A stretch of DNA of 64,000 bases from a virus: IMG/VR virus record IMGVR_UViG_3300042301_001121, positions 1 through 64,000 of that record; one strand, written 5' to 3'. Below the pieces are notes generated by a model, which saw only the letters and a list, made by a program, of their open reading frames with translations, was not told where the DNA came from and ran no database searches. How positions within the stretch are numbered: the first letter of the stretch is position 1; each line of letters starts with the position of its first letter. A program made the translations under genes and the position numbers. Shown here piece by piece: positions 1 through 6,747 of the stretch.

Positions 1-126
1 AATTGGATTATAGTTTGGTTTTTCCATTGCTACTATCAACAATCTTATTTCATGATAAGAAATAGTGCCAATTTCTCCATTTGGTAAATAAAATTTATTA
101 CCTATTCTCAATTCACTTGCTTTCAT
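1..126 (-). CDS. Hypothetical protein, cut by the left window edge
   Basis: The first 42 codons of a leftward gene are present, starting at the ATG on 126-124 and running off the window at base 1 without a stop. The N-terminus MKASELRIGN resembles the start of small proteins common in Bacteroidetes phages, but no function can be assigned. It begins directly after the stop codon of the upstream 69-aa gene (TAA at 129-127), so it belongs to the same leftward operon. It is preceded by a degraded copy of the start-associated leader (CAGAATAAATG) also seen before other genes here. Confidence 0.7.
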   Translation of the reverse strand, partial: MKASELRIGNKFYLPNGEIGTISYHEIRLLIVAMEKPNYNPI

Positions 127-336
127 TTATTCTGATTCAAAGGTTTCCAATCTGTTTACTATTTTTTCAACAACTTTTTTATCCATTCCAACATATCTAA
201 ATGTAATGTCTACATCTTGAACATCATTTAAAAAGTCCTTTTGTTGTTGTTCTGTCATTCTAAAAAACATCCATCCATTTTCTTTGTTTCTAATGACCAT
301 CCAAATCATTTTAATAAATAAAAATTTCTGTTTCAT
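127..336 (-). CDS. Small hypothetical protein, 69 aa
   Basis: Unrecognised 69-aa protein with a hydrophobic, Lys/Arg/Trp-rich first third and a charged C-terminal half. It sits one base from the 35-aa gene upstream and abuts the next gene. Its ATG follows the leader TTTAAATCAGAATAGAATG, which recurs before genes at 63.39, 63.75 and (in part) 63.99 kb. That repeat is the main evidence for the start. Confidence 0.65.
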   Translation of the reverse strand: MKQKFLFIKMIWMVIRNKENGWMFFRMTEQQQKDFLNDVQDVDITFRYVGMDKKVVEKIVNRLETFESE

Positions 337-337
337 T

Positions 338-445
338 CTATTCTGATTTAAAAGTTAACTGTATTGAGTTACCATTTTGCAGCATTACCTCTATGCTTTC
401 AAGTAGTTGTAGCATTTCTAAATGTTGTCTTTCAAGTTCTTTCAT
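338..445 (-). CDS. Very small hypothetical protein, 35 aa
   Basis: Short leftward ORF (ATG 445-443, stop TAG 340-338) predicted to be one long amphipathic, Glu/Leu/Gln-rich helix followed by a short tail ending TFKSE. The tail codons and stop overlap the leader repeat of the next gene. It fills an otherwise unexplained gap between two genes in a tightly packed operon. Function unknown. Confidence 0.5.
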   Translation of the reverse strand: MKELERQHLEMLQLLESIEVMLQNGNSIQLTFKSE

Positions 446-455
446 TTGTTTTTTT

Positions 456-767
456 TTAAAATAAATCTTCTACTATTTTTTTCTTTTCTATCGGTGTCCT
501 TGACACTACTGTGGAATATACTTTACGAGCTGAATATCTGTAGATTATTGAATCCATATCTTCTTCAAAGAAGTCAGCTAGGAACATAATTACATAAGCA
601 TCTTTAGGCATAGCTCCATTGATTAGATTATATACATTGTGATAACAGTACCAATTACCAGGAACTCCGTACTTGATTAATTCATCTTGAAGGTTTGACA
701 GTCGCATACTGCGATTATCTAACAAGTCCTTAATTCCAATGAATTTATTTTTTGTTTTTAGTGGCAT
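456..767 (-). CDS. Putative helix-turn-helix regulator
   Basis: 103-aa protein with the look of an XRE/Cro-type DNA-binding domain. A predicted recognition-helix segment (about residues 44-53, NVYNLINGAM) is followed by a helix containing FLADFFEEDMDSII, like the closing helix of Cro/C1 folds. It has its own promoter-like TAAATTTG (minus strand) at 783-776, only 8 bp before the ATG. A TGTCAG-N7-CTGACA inverted repeat lies at 843-861 and could be its operator. Likely a phage transcriptional regulator; family assignment is by pattern only. Confidence 0.6.
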   Translation of the reverse strand: MPLKTKNKFIGIKDLLDNRSMRLSNLQDELIKYGVPGNWYCYHNVYNLINGAMPKDAYVIMFLADFFEEDMDSIIYRYSARKVYSTVVSRTPIEKKKIVEDLF

Positions 768-775
768 TGACGTTT

Positions 776-783
776 CAAATTTA
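776..783 (-). promoter_or_regulatory. TAnnTTTG promoter element before the HTH gene
   Basis: Minus-strand TAAATTTG ending 8 bp before the ATG at 767. It matches the Bacteroidetes -7 consensus, and the same octamer stands before several late genes on the other strand. Confidence 0.5.
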
Positions 784-842
784 CGAGTTATTAATATAAT
801 TTACAAGGTTATTAACATTATTTTTATTTTTTATATCTTAAA

Positions 843-861
843 TGTCAGTATTAACCTGACA
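843..861. promoter_or_regulatory. Inverted repeat, possible operator
   Basis: TGTCAG (843-848) and CTGACA (856-861) form a perfect 6-bp inverted repeat with a 7-bp spacer, about 80 bp upstream of the HTH regulator gene and within its presumed control region. Binding by that regulator is inferred from position only. Confidence 0.35.
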
Positions 862-913
862 ATTAAACTATAATTTGCATGAATTTTTCCAAATTCTTCA
901 TTCATATAACAAA

Positions 914-944
914 GTACAAGCGAGACTAAAGCCATCGCCTGTAC
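914..944 (-). terminator. Probable leftward terminator hairpin
   Basis: A 10-bp stem with one G-U pair (914-923 with 935-944, loop 11 nt) lies just past the end of the gene that stops at 950. Read leftward it is followed by TTTGTTAT, a weak T-rich tail. It separates the upstream operon from the HTH gene's own promoter. Confidence 0.45.
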
Positions 945-949
945 GACTG

Positions 950-1165
950 TTAGCGATAATTGCTCTTAAACTTTGCGTATAAGATTTCGTTGTAATGTCT
1001 ATTGCATTCGTACTGATATATAAATTCACCATTGTTTTTACACCACATAACGAAATCTATTGCTTCTTTTTGCAACAACATATCGCTAACACCAGATAAA
1101 CACAATTGCTTGTTGTATTCATCTATTGTGGTTTGTGCTTTTTTATAATCCTCTTCTGTTATCAT
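950..1165 (-). CDS. Hypothetical protein, 71 aa
   Basis: Unrecognised 71-aa leftward protein, predicted mostly helical, with charged N-terminal residues (MITEEDYKKAQ) and a WCKNNGE segment in the middle. It is the last gene before a hairpin terminator at 914-944. No diagnostic motifs seen. Confidence 0.6.
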   Translation of the reverse strand: MITEEDYKKAQTTIDEYNKQLCLSGVSDMLLQKEAIDFVMWCKNNGEFIYQYECNRHYNEILYAKFKSNYR

Positions 1166-1207
1166 AATTTTGTTTATTAAATTCGCAACTGTTCTTATCT
1201 GTAACCG

Positions 1208-1588
1208 TTATTCATTCTTATTTTTTCTATATTCTATTTCTTTCTTAATCAAATCTATATGCCAATCAGCTCCACCATAATCAACTACTGCTTCAAGGTA
1301 ATCATCATCCATATCGCATATCGCGATCCACGATAAAGGTTGATCTTTATTAGGTCCTCTACTACCACGAGCTGCTACCTTTCTTACTACTTCAAAGTCA
1401 TCATCAGCATATACAGCTATTGGTTCAATCTTATTCATATCCTTAGCACCATACCTCATATAATCTAGTCCACCATCTACCATAGCTAAGTTAGGACATC
1501 CACATAGCACATAGTCATGTCTAGTCCTGGAGATTATTGTCTCATTACATTCTAAGCATTTCACTGCGTTATAAACTAATTGTCTCAT
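1208..1588 (-). CDS. Conserved-looking phage protein with Cys pairs, 126 aa
   Basis: N-terminal CLEC (residues 11-14) and a second Cys pair around LCGC (28-31) suggest a small zinc-binding domain. The rest is acidic (DDDFEVV, DMDDDYLE). The overall type (short Zn-ribbon start followed by a histidine- and tyrosine-containing domain) is familiar from phages of Bacteroidetes and Firmicutes, but I cannot assign a function. It follows the HNH gene after one base. Confidence 0.65.
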   Translation of the reverse strand: MRQLVYNAVKCLECNETIISRTRHDYVLCGCPNLAMVDGGLDYMRYGAKDMNKIEPIAVYADDDFEVVRKVAARGSRGPNKDQPLSWIAICDMDDDYLEAVVDYGGADWHIDLIKKEIEYRKNKNE

Positions 1589-1589
1589 A

Positions 1590-2177
1590 TTATTTATTTT
1601 TTAATTTTTGAAATTTATTTACTCTTTTTACCCATTCTAAAAAATCTTTTTCTGAATTATTGTTTTTAGCAATATTGCATGTTTTACAACATGAAACTAA
1701 ATTATGTTTTTCATATCCAATAAGATTATCAACTCTATCTATTCCATTGTAATTAACATTATAATAAGACTTCCAAAATAAATTAGATGGCTCTATTCCA
1801 CAATAATTACAATTTGATTTCATTATACTTATTGCGCTGTCAAAGTCAATATTAAAACTTATTTTTCTTAATTTTGCATTAGCTCTATATCTAGCATAAA
1901 TACTTCTATATCCTGCATCTTCTTTTGCAACTTTATGTCTTGACTTTATGCTGTTTTGAGCTGATTTAGTAGAAGTCAAACACCCACAAGATTTTTTTTG
2001 ATTAGTAGTTAAAGATCCTGTATTTGCTTCTGTCATATTTCCACAATCACATTTGCATAACCACATTCTTTTTTTATGATAATTACTTTTATCACCATAA
2101 ACTCTACTTGGTAATTGTTCAACAACTATTAGCATGTTGTATCTTAATCCTACTAAATCAAATTGTCTTGATCCCAT
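1590..2177 (-). CDS. HNH homing-type endonuclease
   Basis: 195-aa protein with an N-terminal Cys cluster (CKCDCG near residues 42-47, CGCL near 64-67) of the kind found before phage HNH nucleases, and a C-terminal HNH domain: CNYCG, then NGIDRVDN, GYEKHNLVSCC and CNIAKNN. This supplies the metal-binding Cys pairs and the catalytic-loop Asp/His-Asn residues. Free-standing HNH genes of this kind are usually mobile homing elements inserted between small phage genes, as here between two small genes. Cleavage site unknown. Confidence 0.8.
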   Translation of the reverse strand: MGSRQFDLVGLRYNMLIVVEQLPSRVYGDKSNYHKKRMWLCKCDCGNMTEANTGSLTTNQKKSCGCLTSTKSAQNSIKSRHKVAKEDAGYRSIYARYRANAKLRKISFNIDFDSAISIMKSNCNYCGIEPSNLFWKSYYNVNYNGIDRVDNLIGYEKHNLVSCCKTCNIAKNNNSEKDFLEWVKRVNKFQKLKNK

Positions 2178-2180
2178 TTT

Positions 2181-2576
2181 TTAATGTTTTTCTTTTTTTA
2201 ATTGCTTCCTTATTTTGGTTAAATATAATATTCCATCCATTAATTCTTCCTGGAGGTGATTAAAGAAGTCATCAGTATTATTATCATGAAGGGTAGTACC
2301 ATATTTTTTAATACCTACTTCGCTACGTTTATCAAACATTTCTTTCACTTGTTCTACGATAGGATCTTTTGTTGATATTGAACGAGGTGTAGATGCTACG
2401 AAATATTCAGGAGAATAATAACTAAACGCTCCTAAATCATCAAGGATATAATAGGTAACTATATTCCCTTGAGTATCAAGATAAGTAAATTCTACTGAGT
2501 AATATCTACCTAATGTTAATCTTGTTTCCAATCCTTGATTGTTAACACATTTTAAAACTCTTTTTTCTTTTTCCAT
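2181..2576 (-). CDS. Hypothetical protein with MazG-like helical C-terminus
   Basis: 131 aa in two parts. The N-terminal half is beta-rich (residues 1-65). The helical C-terminal half contains GIKKYGTTL and a following EELMDGILYLTKI. This layout is common in small phage proteins related to all-alpha NTP pyrophosphohydrolases, where EE...D residues bind metal. Only part of the metal-binding set is evident, so catalytic activity is uncertain. First gene of a leftward run, about 435 nt downstream of the lipoprotein gene. Confidence 0.6.
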   Translation of the reverse strand: MEKEKRVLKCVNNQGLETRLTLGRYYSVEFTYLDTQGNIVTYYILDDLGAFSYYSPEYFVASTPRSISTKDPIVEQVKEMFDKRSEVGIKKYGTTLHDNNTDDFFNHLQEELMDGILYLTKIRKQLKKEKH

Positions 2577-3012
2577 ATTCTTTTTTTTTATTTATATTAT
2601 TGATTTCAACCACTTACTTTTGTTAGATTCTTGAGGAGCTAAGGTGATAACAAACAAGTTATCTCCCCCTCCCCCTCATTATTGGAAAGATAACTTATTC
2701 ATCACCACTTACTTCCGTTGAGTTCCAGTATCGCTTGAGGCTGATGTCGGGTGACAAGTTAAGAAAACCCTTCTACATCATTTAAGATAATTTGTATTGA
2801 TCACACAATACGCACCTTGATTCGGTTCTGTTGTTTCGTTACGACACCCGTTGTTTTTAAAGGGAATAAAAAACCCTAGCCACTTCCTCAACTTGACTAG
2901 GGTCTATCTATATTAATTGTAATATAAACAACTTAATGATGATCAACTGTTGAGGAATTGACTCAGCAAAGATATATAAAAATATTTTACAAAACAAAAT
3001 TATTTTTATTAA
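2577..3012. other. Non-coding stretch with hairpins and a duplicated segment
   Basis: About 435 nt without a convincing gene. It holds a nested inverted repeat (GGTGAT 2643-2648 with ATCACC 2701-2706; GATAAC 2646-2651 with GTTATC 2658-2663). It also holds an imperfect duplication that starts CCACTTACTT at about 2609 and 2706, and a strong leftward terminator at 2865-2903. It probably contains the 3' end of the upstream transcript and the leader of the 2181-2576 gene. Confidence 0.5.
2865..2903 (-). terminator. Intrinsic terminator (leftward)
   Basis: Stem ACCCTAG (2873-2879) / CTAGGGT (2897-2903) with a 17-nt loop. Read leftward it is followed directly by a run of six T (complement of 2867-2872). 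It ends the long leftward operon of small genes that finishes with the lipoprotein gene at 3013. Confidence 0.75.
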
Positions 3013-3258
3013 TTACCAACTTTCTACATTAGTAACACAAAAATTCTCTCCTACATTTCCTTCAAGCCATACTGAGTAATCAAAGCACCAGGTCTTAGTA
3101 TTGCCTGAGCAAGAATTTCTAACAGTTAAGGAATAACAAGAGTTTCCGTTGTTGTCAATTGTTATTTGATCGTCTGTAATCGTACCACAATTACATTGTT
3201 TTTTCATACAGCTGGACATAACTAGTCCAACCATTCCGATAATAAATAGTTTTTTCAT
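3013..3258 (-). CDS. Small cysteine-rich lipoprotein
   Basis: 81 aa with a lipoprotein signal peptide: KK at residues 2-3, a hydrophobic core, and a lipobox-like MSSC with the acceptor Cys at residue 17. The mature part is short and has five or six further cysteines (CNCG, C..LTVRNSC, WCFDY, FCV), suggesting a disulphide-bonded envelope domain. It is the last gene before a strong terminator. Phage-encoded lipoproteins expressed early often block superinfection; that role is an inference from type and place only. Confidence 0.7.
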   Translation of the reverse strand: MKKLFIIGMVGLVMSSCMKKQCNCGTITDDQITIDNNGNSCYSLTVRNSCSGNTKTWCFDYSVWLEGNVGENFCVTNVESW

Positions 3259-3282
3259 TTTAAGTTTTTTTAATAAATTTTT

Positions 3283-3705
3283 TTAATTAACTGCTGAATA
3301 ATATTTTTCAGCTACTTCGGGGAAAGAATCTCTAGCCATAATACTACTGTACTCTAATTTAATATCTATACCTACACCTGATACATTGAATATTCTTATG
3401 TGTCCATCGGTGAATATGGTAGTTCCTGGTAAGTAGTCTATGTAGAAAGCTTTCTTACTATTGTATCTTATACTCTTAAAGTCTGGTAAGGGATCACCCA
3501 TTAGTACGGAGTTAAGGACCTCACTCCAGAACTCAAAGCCTTCTGGTGATTCATCCCAATCGAATAGAGATAGTAACTCAACCTCTAAAGACTCAGCATC
3601 CTCATTAAGCTCTGCCTTATCTCTAACGTTTTTAATTACTGCATCTACGTATTTCTTTGGTAGGTTTTGCTTGAGTAGGTCTATTACTTTCATATCGTAA
3701 ATCAT
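3283..3705 (-). CDS. Hypothetical protein, 140 aa
   Basis: Unrecognised acidic protein. The N-terminal half is helical (VIDLLKQNLPKKYVDAVIKNV) and the C-terminal half is beta-rich. The second Met (residue 5) could be the true start. It lies in the run of small leftward genes and is separated from the lipoprotein gene by 24 nt. Confidence 0.65.
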   Translation of the reverse strand: MIYDMKVIDLLKQNLPKKYVDAVIKNVRDKAELNEDAESLEVELLSLFDWDESPEGFEFWSEVLNSVLMGDPLPDFKSIRYNSKKAFYIDYLPGTTIFTDGHIRIFNVSGVGIDIKLEYSSIMARDSFPEVAEKYYSAVN

Positions 3706-3719
3706 ATATGCTAATTTAG

Positions 3720-3860
3720 TTAAAATATTAATTGTTTTATAAGTTGATAATACATTGTTACTATGAATGACCCTATGAATAAGATGAATAATATACAGTA
3801 AATCAAGCTGATAACTGAATAAAATAGTATGCTAATTTTTATTGATAATTCTTTCATCAT
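3720..3860 (-). CDS. Small membrane protein, 46 aa
   Basis: ATG at 3860-3858, stop TAA 3722-3720. After a short basic N-terminus the protein is one almost continuous hydrophobic segment (about residues 8-36, rich in Ile, Leu and Phe), so one long or two short membrane helices. Its start overlaps the stop of the next upstream small gene (ATGA arrangement), typical of genuine translationally coupled genes here. Confidence 0.6.
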   Translation of the reverse strand: MMKELSIKISILFYSVISLIYCILFILFIGSFIVTMYYQLIKQLIF

Positions 3861-3982
3861 TTAAACATTAAGGTTATTGAATCTATTACTGAGTAAAACA
3901 TCATAAAGAATATTGTACCCACGTAGAATAGATTGAATATCCAAGATACAAGTATTACAAACCATACGCCTTTTTCTACCAT
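3857..3982 (-). CDS. Small membrane protein, 41 aa
   Basis: ATG 3982-3980, stop TGA 3859-3857 overlapping the start of the following membrane gene. Residues 5-33 are hydrophobic and contain Trp, Phe and Tyr, with MVEK at the N-terminus, so a single-pass or hairpin inner-membrane protein is likely. Its start follows the leader AATTAAATAAT used by neighbours. Function unknown. Confidence 0.6.
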   Translation of the reverse strand: MVEKGVWFVILVSWIFNLFYVGTIFFMMFYSVIDSITLMFK

Positions 3983-3983
3983 A

Positions 3984-4139
3984 TTATTTAATTGTATTTA
4001 GTTTCATTACATAAAGTAAGTCTTTGTTACCGTAAGCATTGGTAAACTTCTGCATAGCACCTAAGTAAGATGCTGATTTAATGTTAACGCCTGTGCATAG
4101 TTCTTCGCCTATCACATAGCAAAAGTGATATGTATTCAT
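3984..4139 (-). CDS. Small hypothetical protein, 51 aa
   Basis: ATG 4139-4137, stop TAA 3986-3984, one base before the next gene. The sequence alternates beta-like (YHFCYVIGEELCTGV) and helical (SASYLGAMQKFTNAY) segments and looks like a genuine small alpha/beta protein. Position, dense packing and an A/T-rich leader of the local type support the call. Function unknown. Confidence 0.6.
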   Translation of the reverse strand: MNTYHFCYVIGEELCTGVNIKSASYLGAMQKFTNAYGNKDLLYVMKLNTIK

Positions 4140-4154
4140 ATTATTTATTATTTA

Positions 4155-4475
4155 TTAATCAAAATCTAAGTATTTATCTTCGTGGTAATTATCTAATCCT
4201 AGATACCCAGAACTTTCATTGACATCCATCTCTATTCTTTCTGATAGAATCTCTTGTACATGTGTGGATGGACAGCTATAAAAGTTACCAGTATCTTTAT
4301 CGTAGGTGTATATAGCATCGAAGCTAACAGTAATCTTAAACCATTCATCAATACATGACTCAACATACCAGGTGAAGTCTAGGGTTATCATTGAATCCTC
4401 TGTTTCTTCTTCGATGAAGCCTGTCTTATCTGCTTGTAGATGTATATCTACTTTCTCCCAATCTATTTCATTCAT
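4155..4475 (-). CDS. Acidic hypothetical protein, 106 aa
   Basis: Strongly acidic protein (many Asp/Glu, ending YLDFD) with a predicted beta-rich middle. Its start overlaps the stop of the upstream 51-aa gene (ATGA at 4475-4472). It is one of a cluster of acidic proteins at 4.1-6.6 kb. Such proteins in early phage regions can act as DNA mimics or host-protein binders, but nothing here identifies a target. Confidence 0.65.
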   Translation of the reverse strand: MNEIDWEKVDIHLQADKTGFIEEETEDSMITLDFTWYVESCIDEWFKITVSFDAIYTYDKDTGNFYSCPSTHVQEILSERIEMDVNESSGYLGLDNYHEDKYLDFD

Positions 4476-4627
4476 GATGCGTGGTATTCGTTAACGTAAT
4501 ATTCTAAGATGTTAGCTACTCTGTCTAGTAGTTCTTCATCTGATTCTATTGCTATTTCTATCCAATCATTGGTAGTTAATTCATCTGAAGTATAGCTTTC
4601 AATAATTCCAATTAGTTTCTCTCTCAT
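4472..4627 (-). CDS. Small acidic protein, 51 aa
   Basis: ATG 4627-4625, stop TGA 4474-4472 overlapping the next start by four bases. Predicted all-helical and acidic (SDELTTNDWIEIAIESDEEL). It is preceded by the leader TTAAATTAAATAACATG, which is repeated before the gene starting at 4868. Function unknown. Confidence 0.6.
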   Translation of the reverse strand: MREKLIGIIESYTSDELTTNDWIEIAIESDEELLDRVANILEYYVNEYHAS

Positions 4628-4637
4628 GTTATTTAAT

Positions 4638-4868
4638 TTAATTGTTTATATGTTCCCATCCTTCTAACTCTTCTAGCTTTACGTTGTTAGGTCGTAACCC
4701 ATACGGATCAGCATCTAGGTAATAGTCGAATGTATATCCTATATTCTCTAACTCATTTACTAACCTATCTAATTCTAGGTACGTGTTAGGTTTATCTTCA
4801 TCAAATGTCTCAAGTATTGCTTGTACATCTGATGGTATTAATTCGGGTGTTTCAAATAAATCTTTCAT
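4638..4868 (-). CDS. Acidic hypothetical protein, 76 aa
   Basis: Unrecognised acidic helical protein (for example LETFDEDKPNTYLELDRLV). Its start follows a TTAAATAACATG leader almost identical to that of the preceding 51-aa gene. It lies 10 nt from its neighbour in the same operon. Confidence 0.6.
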   Translation of the reverse strand: MKDLFETPELIPSDVQAILETFDEDKPNTYLELDRLVNELENIGYTFDYYLDADPYGLRPNNVKLEELEGWEHINN

Positions 4869-4878
4869 GTTATTTAAT

Positions 4879-5031
4879 TTAATATTCTAATTCTAATAGT
4901 TTCATTGCCTCTAATAGGTCAATTACTTCCGTTCTACGGTACTTTGATAAGTTCTTTAATAGATTATCTACCTTGTGTTGTTTTCCTTGCTCTATGAAGC
5001 TAATAATAGCATCAAATAATTTATCATTCAT
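4879..5031 (-). CDS. Small helical protein, 50 aa
   Basis: ATG 5031-5029 overlapping the TGA of the upstream gene (ATGA), stop TAA 4881-4879. Predicted as two amphipathic helices joined around KYRRTE, a pattern seen in small DNA- or protein-binding phage factors. No family recognised. Confidence 0.6.
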   Translation of the reverse strand: MNDKLFDAIISFIEQGKQHKVDNLLKNLSKYRRTEVIDLLEAMKLLELEY

Positions 5032-5234
5032 AATCTATATTTTTTAATTTCTGTTAAGTAATAGTCGTACCAATCATTAAATCTATCTTGTATCTCTTCT
5101 TTGTATGTCTGTACTCCATCTACTGGATCGTCAAACATATCATCTTCATTGTTACAAATATCTCCTGATTCGTACAAAGTTCTTGAATGAGCTAACTCAG
5201 AAGCTAACTCAATTACATTTATTTTAATTTCCAT
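5028..5234 (-). CDS. Acidic hypothetical protein, 68 aa
   Basis: Acidic protein with a helical N-terminus, a central CNNEDDMFDDP loop and a Tyr-rich C-terminus (FNDWYDYYL). It is translationally coupled to the next gene through a 4-base overlap. Function unknown. Confidence 0.6.
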   Translation of the reverse strand: MEIKINVIELASELAHSRTLYESGDICNNEDDMFDDPVDGVQTYKEEIQDRFNDWYDYYLTEIKKYRL

Positions 5235-5237
5235 AAT

Positions 5238-5492
5238 TTAATTTTCAATTTGTTCTACTTCATATTCGTTTCCTTCTTCATCGTAATAGCAATCGTCAAT
5301 GTCACATTCCTCCCATTCAGTATAGTAACATACGTCATCATCGTATGCATCACCTAGACTATCGTAACCATATTTATCAGCTAACTTAATCGCTGATTCT
5401 TTATCTGATGCATACATTTCACCGCATCCGAATACATAACCCTCATTCATGCCACGACCTGTGACATCACATTTTCTAGCAAACTTTTTCAT
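5238..5492 (-). CDS. Acidic Cys-containing phage protein, 84 aa
   Basis: Starts with CDVTGRGMNEGYVFG, a metal-knuckle-like opening found in small proteins of many Bacteroidetes phages. A helical segment and a very acidic C-terminal third (EECDIDDCYYDEEGNE) follow. The family appears conserved in phages but has no known function that I can name. Confidence 0.65.
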   Translation of the reverse strand: MKKFARKCDVTGRGMNEGYVFGCGEMYASDKESAIKLADKYGYDSLGDAYDDDVCYYTEWEECDIDDCYYDEEGNEYEVEQIEN

Positions 5493-5560
5493 AATTTTAT
5501 TTTGTTGATATTGAACATTTTAAATATGCTTACCTAAACTAATACGTTAGATAAGATGTA

Positions 5561-5585
5561 ACCCACAATACATATTACTGTGGGT
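5561..5585. repeat. Hairpin ACCCACA / TGTGGGT
   Basis: Perfect 7-bp inverted repeat (5561-5567, 5579-5585) in the 111-nt gap between two leftward genes. No T-run follows on either strand, so a processing or regulatory hairpin is more likely than an intrinsic terminator. Confidence 0.45.
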
Positions 5586-5603
5586 GCTACCATGATTATT
5601 ATA

Positions 5604-5975
5604 TTACTCTTCATCTTCTTCATCTAAGCTATTAAAGAACTCTGTTATCTCATCTTCGTATGACATGAACTCTTCTCTACATTCCCTGGATGCTAGTAAA
5701 GAAGCTAACACCTCACTTGTAATATTACTTGGGGTGTAACCGTACTCCTCTGCTATCTCTAATGATTCTCGTAGTGATGGGTCTCGTTCCATTAGATACT
5801 CCATTGCATTAGTGTAGTATATTATCTCTACCTCGAAGCCTCTGTCATTGTCTATTGCCTCATAGACATCATCGAATGAGTTAACTTCTTCTGCATCAAC
5901 ATGATACATTATGTCAATGTGATTCATTTTAATTTCTTCTCTAAAGAATTTCTCAATTTTTTCTGATCGTTTCAT
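5604..5975 (-). CDS. Acidic hypothetical protein, 123 aa
   Basis: Very acidic protein ending in SLDEEDEE, with helical segments rich in Glu and Tyr. Start at 5975 follows the leader AATAAAACAAAGTAATATG, a sequence repeated before the genes starting at 6736, 7578 and 8549. An internal Met at residue 17 is possible but lacks the leader. Candidate DNA mimic or host-interaction protein by composition only. Confidence 0.65.
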   Translation of the reverse strand: MKRSEKIEKFFREEIKMNHIDIMYHVDAEEVNSFDDVYEAIDNDRGFEVEIIYYTNAMEYLMERDPSLRESLEIAEEYGYTPSNITSEVLASLLASRECREEFMSYEDEITEFFNSLDEEDEE

Positions 5976-5993
5976 ATTACTTTGTTTTATTTA

Positions 5994-6614
5994 TTAATAC
6001 ATATCTCCATCTTCTGTAAAGTCGTAGTCATTGTCTCTCAATGCTTCTGCTATCTGTTCATCTGATGTGAAATAGTCATATTCTTTTTCTAATGTTCTAT
6101 ATAATTCGCTGCATATATATTCGTATTCTTCTATGATGAATGCTTCAAAGTCATCTGCAAATGACATGAGCCATTGATGAAAGGTCGTGGACCAATGTAA
6201 GTCACCATTATCTACCTCCCAATAGATTGAATGACTACAACATTTCTCATGGTAGTAATGACCTCTATGTTTACCACTAGCACTAACAGATACATTATTT
6301 AATATCCATTGTTTACGCATAGGAGATAGAGGTTCTGTACCTATTAACATTGTATCTAAGAACTTATTTAACAGATCATCTTTAATACCATCGTATTCAA
6401 ACATCGCTCCATCTCCTTGACTCCAGAAGCCTGAATAGTATATTCTTGTCGCATCGAATCCCTTACTAGGTATCGTTTCATTAATCCAGTCCTCAATTAT
6501 AAACTCGTGCCAGTCATCATGTACGTTGATGTCTCTATTTTTACTTAGTACTTTATCTTGTACCTCTTTACTAAGTTCATCGAACTTGTATAGCTTTAAT
6601 TCTACTGTTCTCAT
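5994..6614 (-). CDS. Conserved phage protein of the 'KFDELS' type, 206 aa
   Basis: Begins with an opening (KLYKFDELSKEVQDKVL, residues 7-23) shared by hypothetical proteins in many phages of different hosts. These carry aromatic- and acid-rich domains like the stretch here (DDWHEFIIEDW, YYSGFWSQGDGAMFE). Function unknown for the family as far as I know. Its start overlaps the end of the small lipoprotein gene upstream (ATGA). Confidence 0.7.
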   Translation of the reverse strand: MRTVELKLYKFDELSKEVQDKVLSKNRDINVHDDWHEFIIEDWINETIPSKGFDATRIYYSGFWSQGDGAMFEYDGIKDDLLNKFLDTMLIGTEPLSPMRKQWILNNVSVSASGKHRGHYYHEKCCSHSIYWEVDNGDLHWSTTFHQWLMSFADDFEAFIIEEYEYICSELYRTLEKEYDYFTSDEQIAEALRDNDYDFTEDGDMY

Positions 6615-6736
6615 CTTCTTGTTATGTGTTTAGTTGTTGATTTTACCTTACCTCTACCATACGCTTCGCATGTCTTACTTGTTTTGCATGACGCCAACAC
6701 TACGATTGACACCATGACTACTACTAACTTTTTCAT
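6611..6736 (-). CDS. Very small lipoprotein, 41 aa
   Basis: ATG 6736-6734, stop TGA 6613-6611 overlapping the next start. A signal peptide with KK at residues 2-3, a Val-rich core and the lipobox LASC (Cys17) leaves a mature peptide of only 25 residues, basic and Thr/Lys-rich. Start preceded by the AATAAAACAAAGTAATATG leader. This size and type resembles envelope-targeted superinfection-exclusion or Rz1-like lipoproteins; its place in the early block favours the former. Role inferred. Confidence 0.6.
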   Translation of the reverse strand: MKKLVVVMVSIVVLASCKTSKTCEAYGRGKVKSTTKHITRR

Positions 6737-6747
6737 ATTACTTTGTT

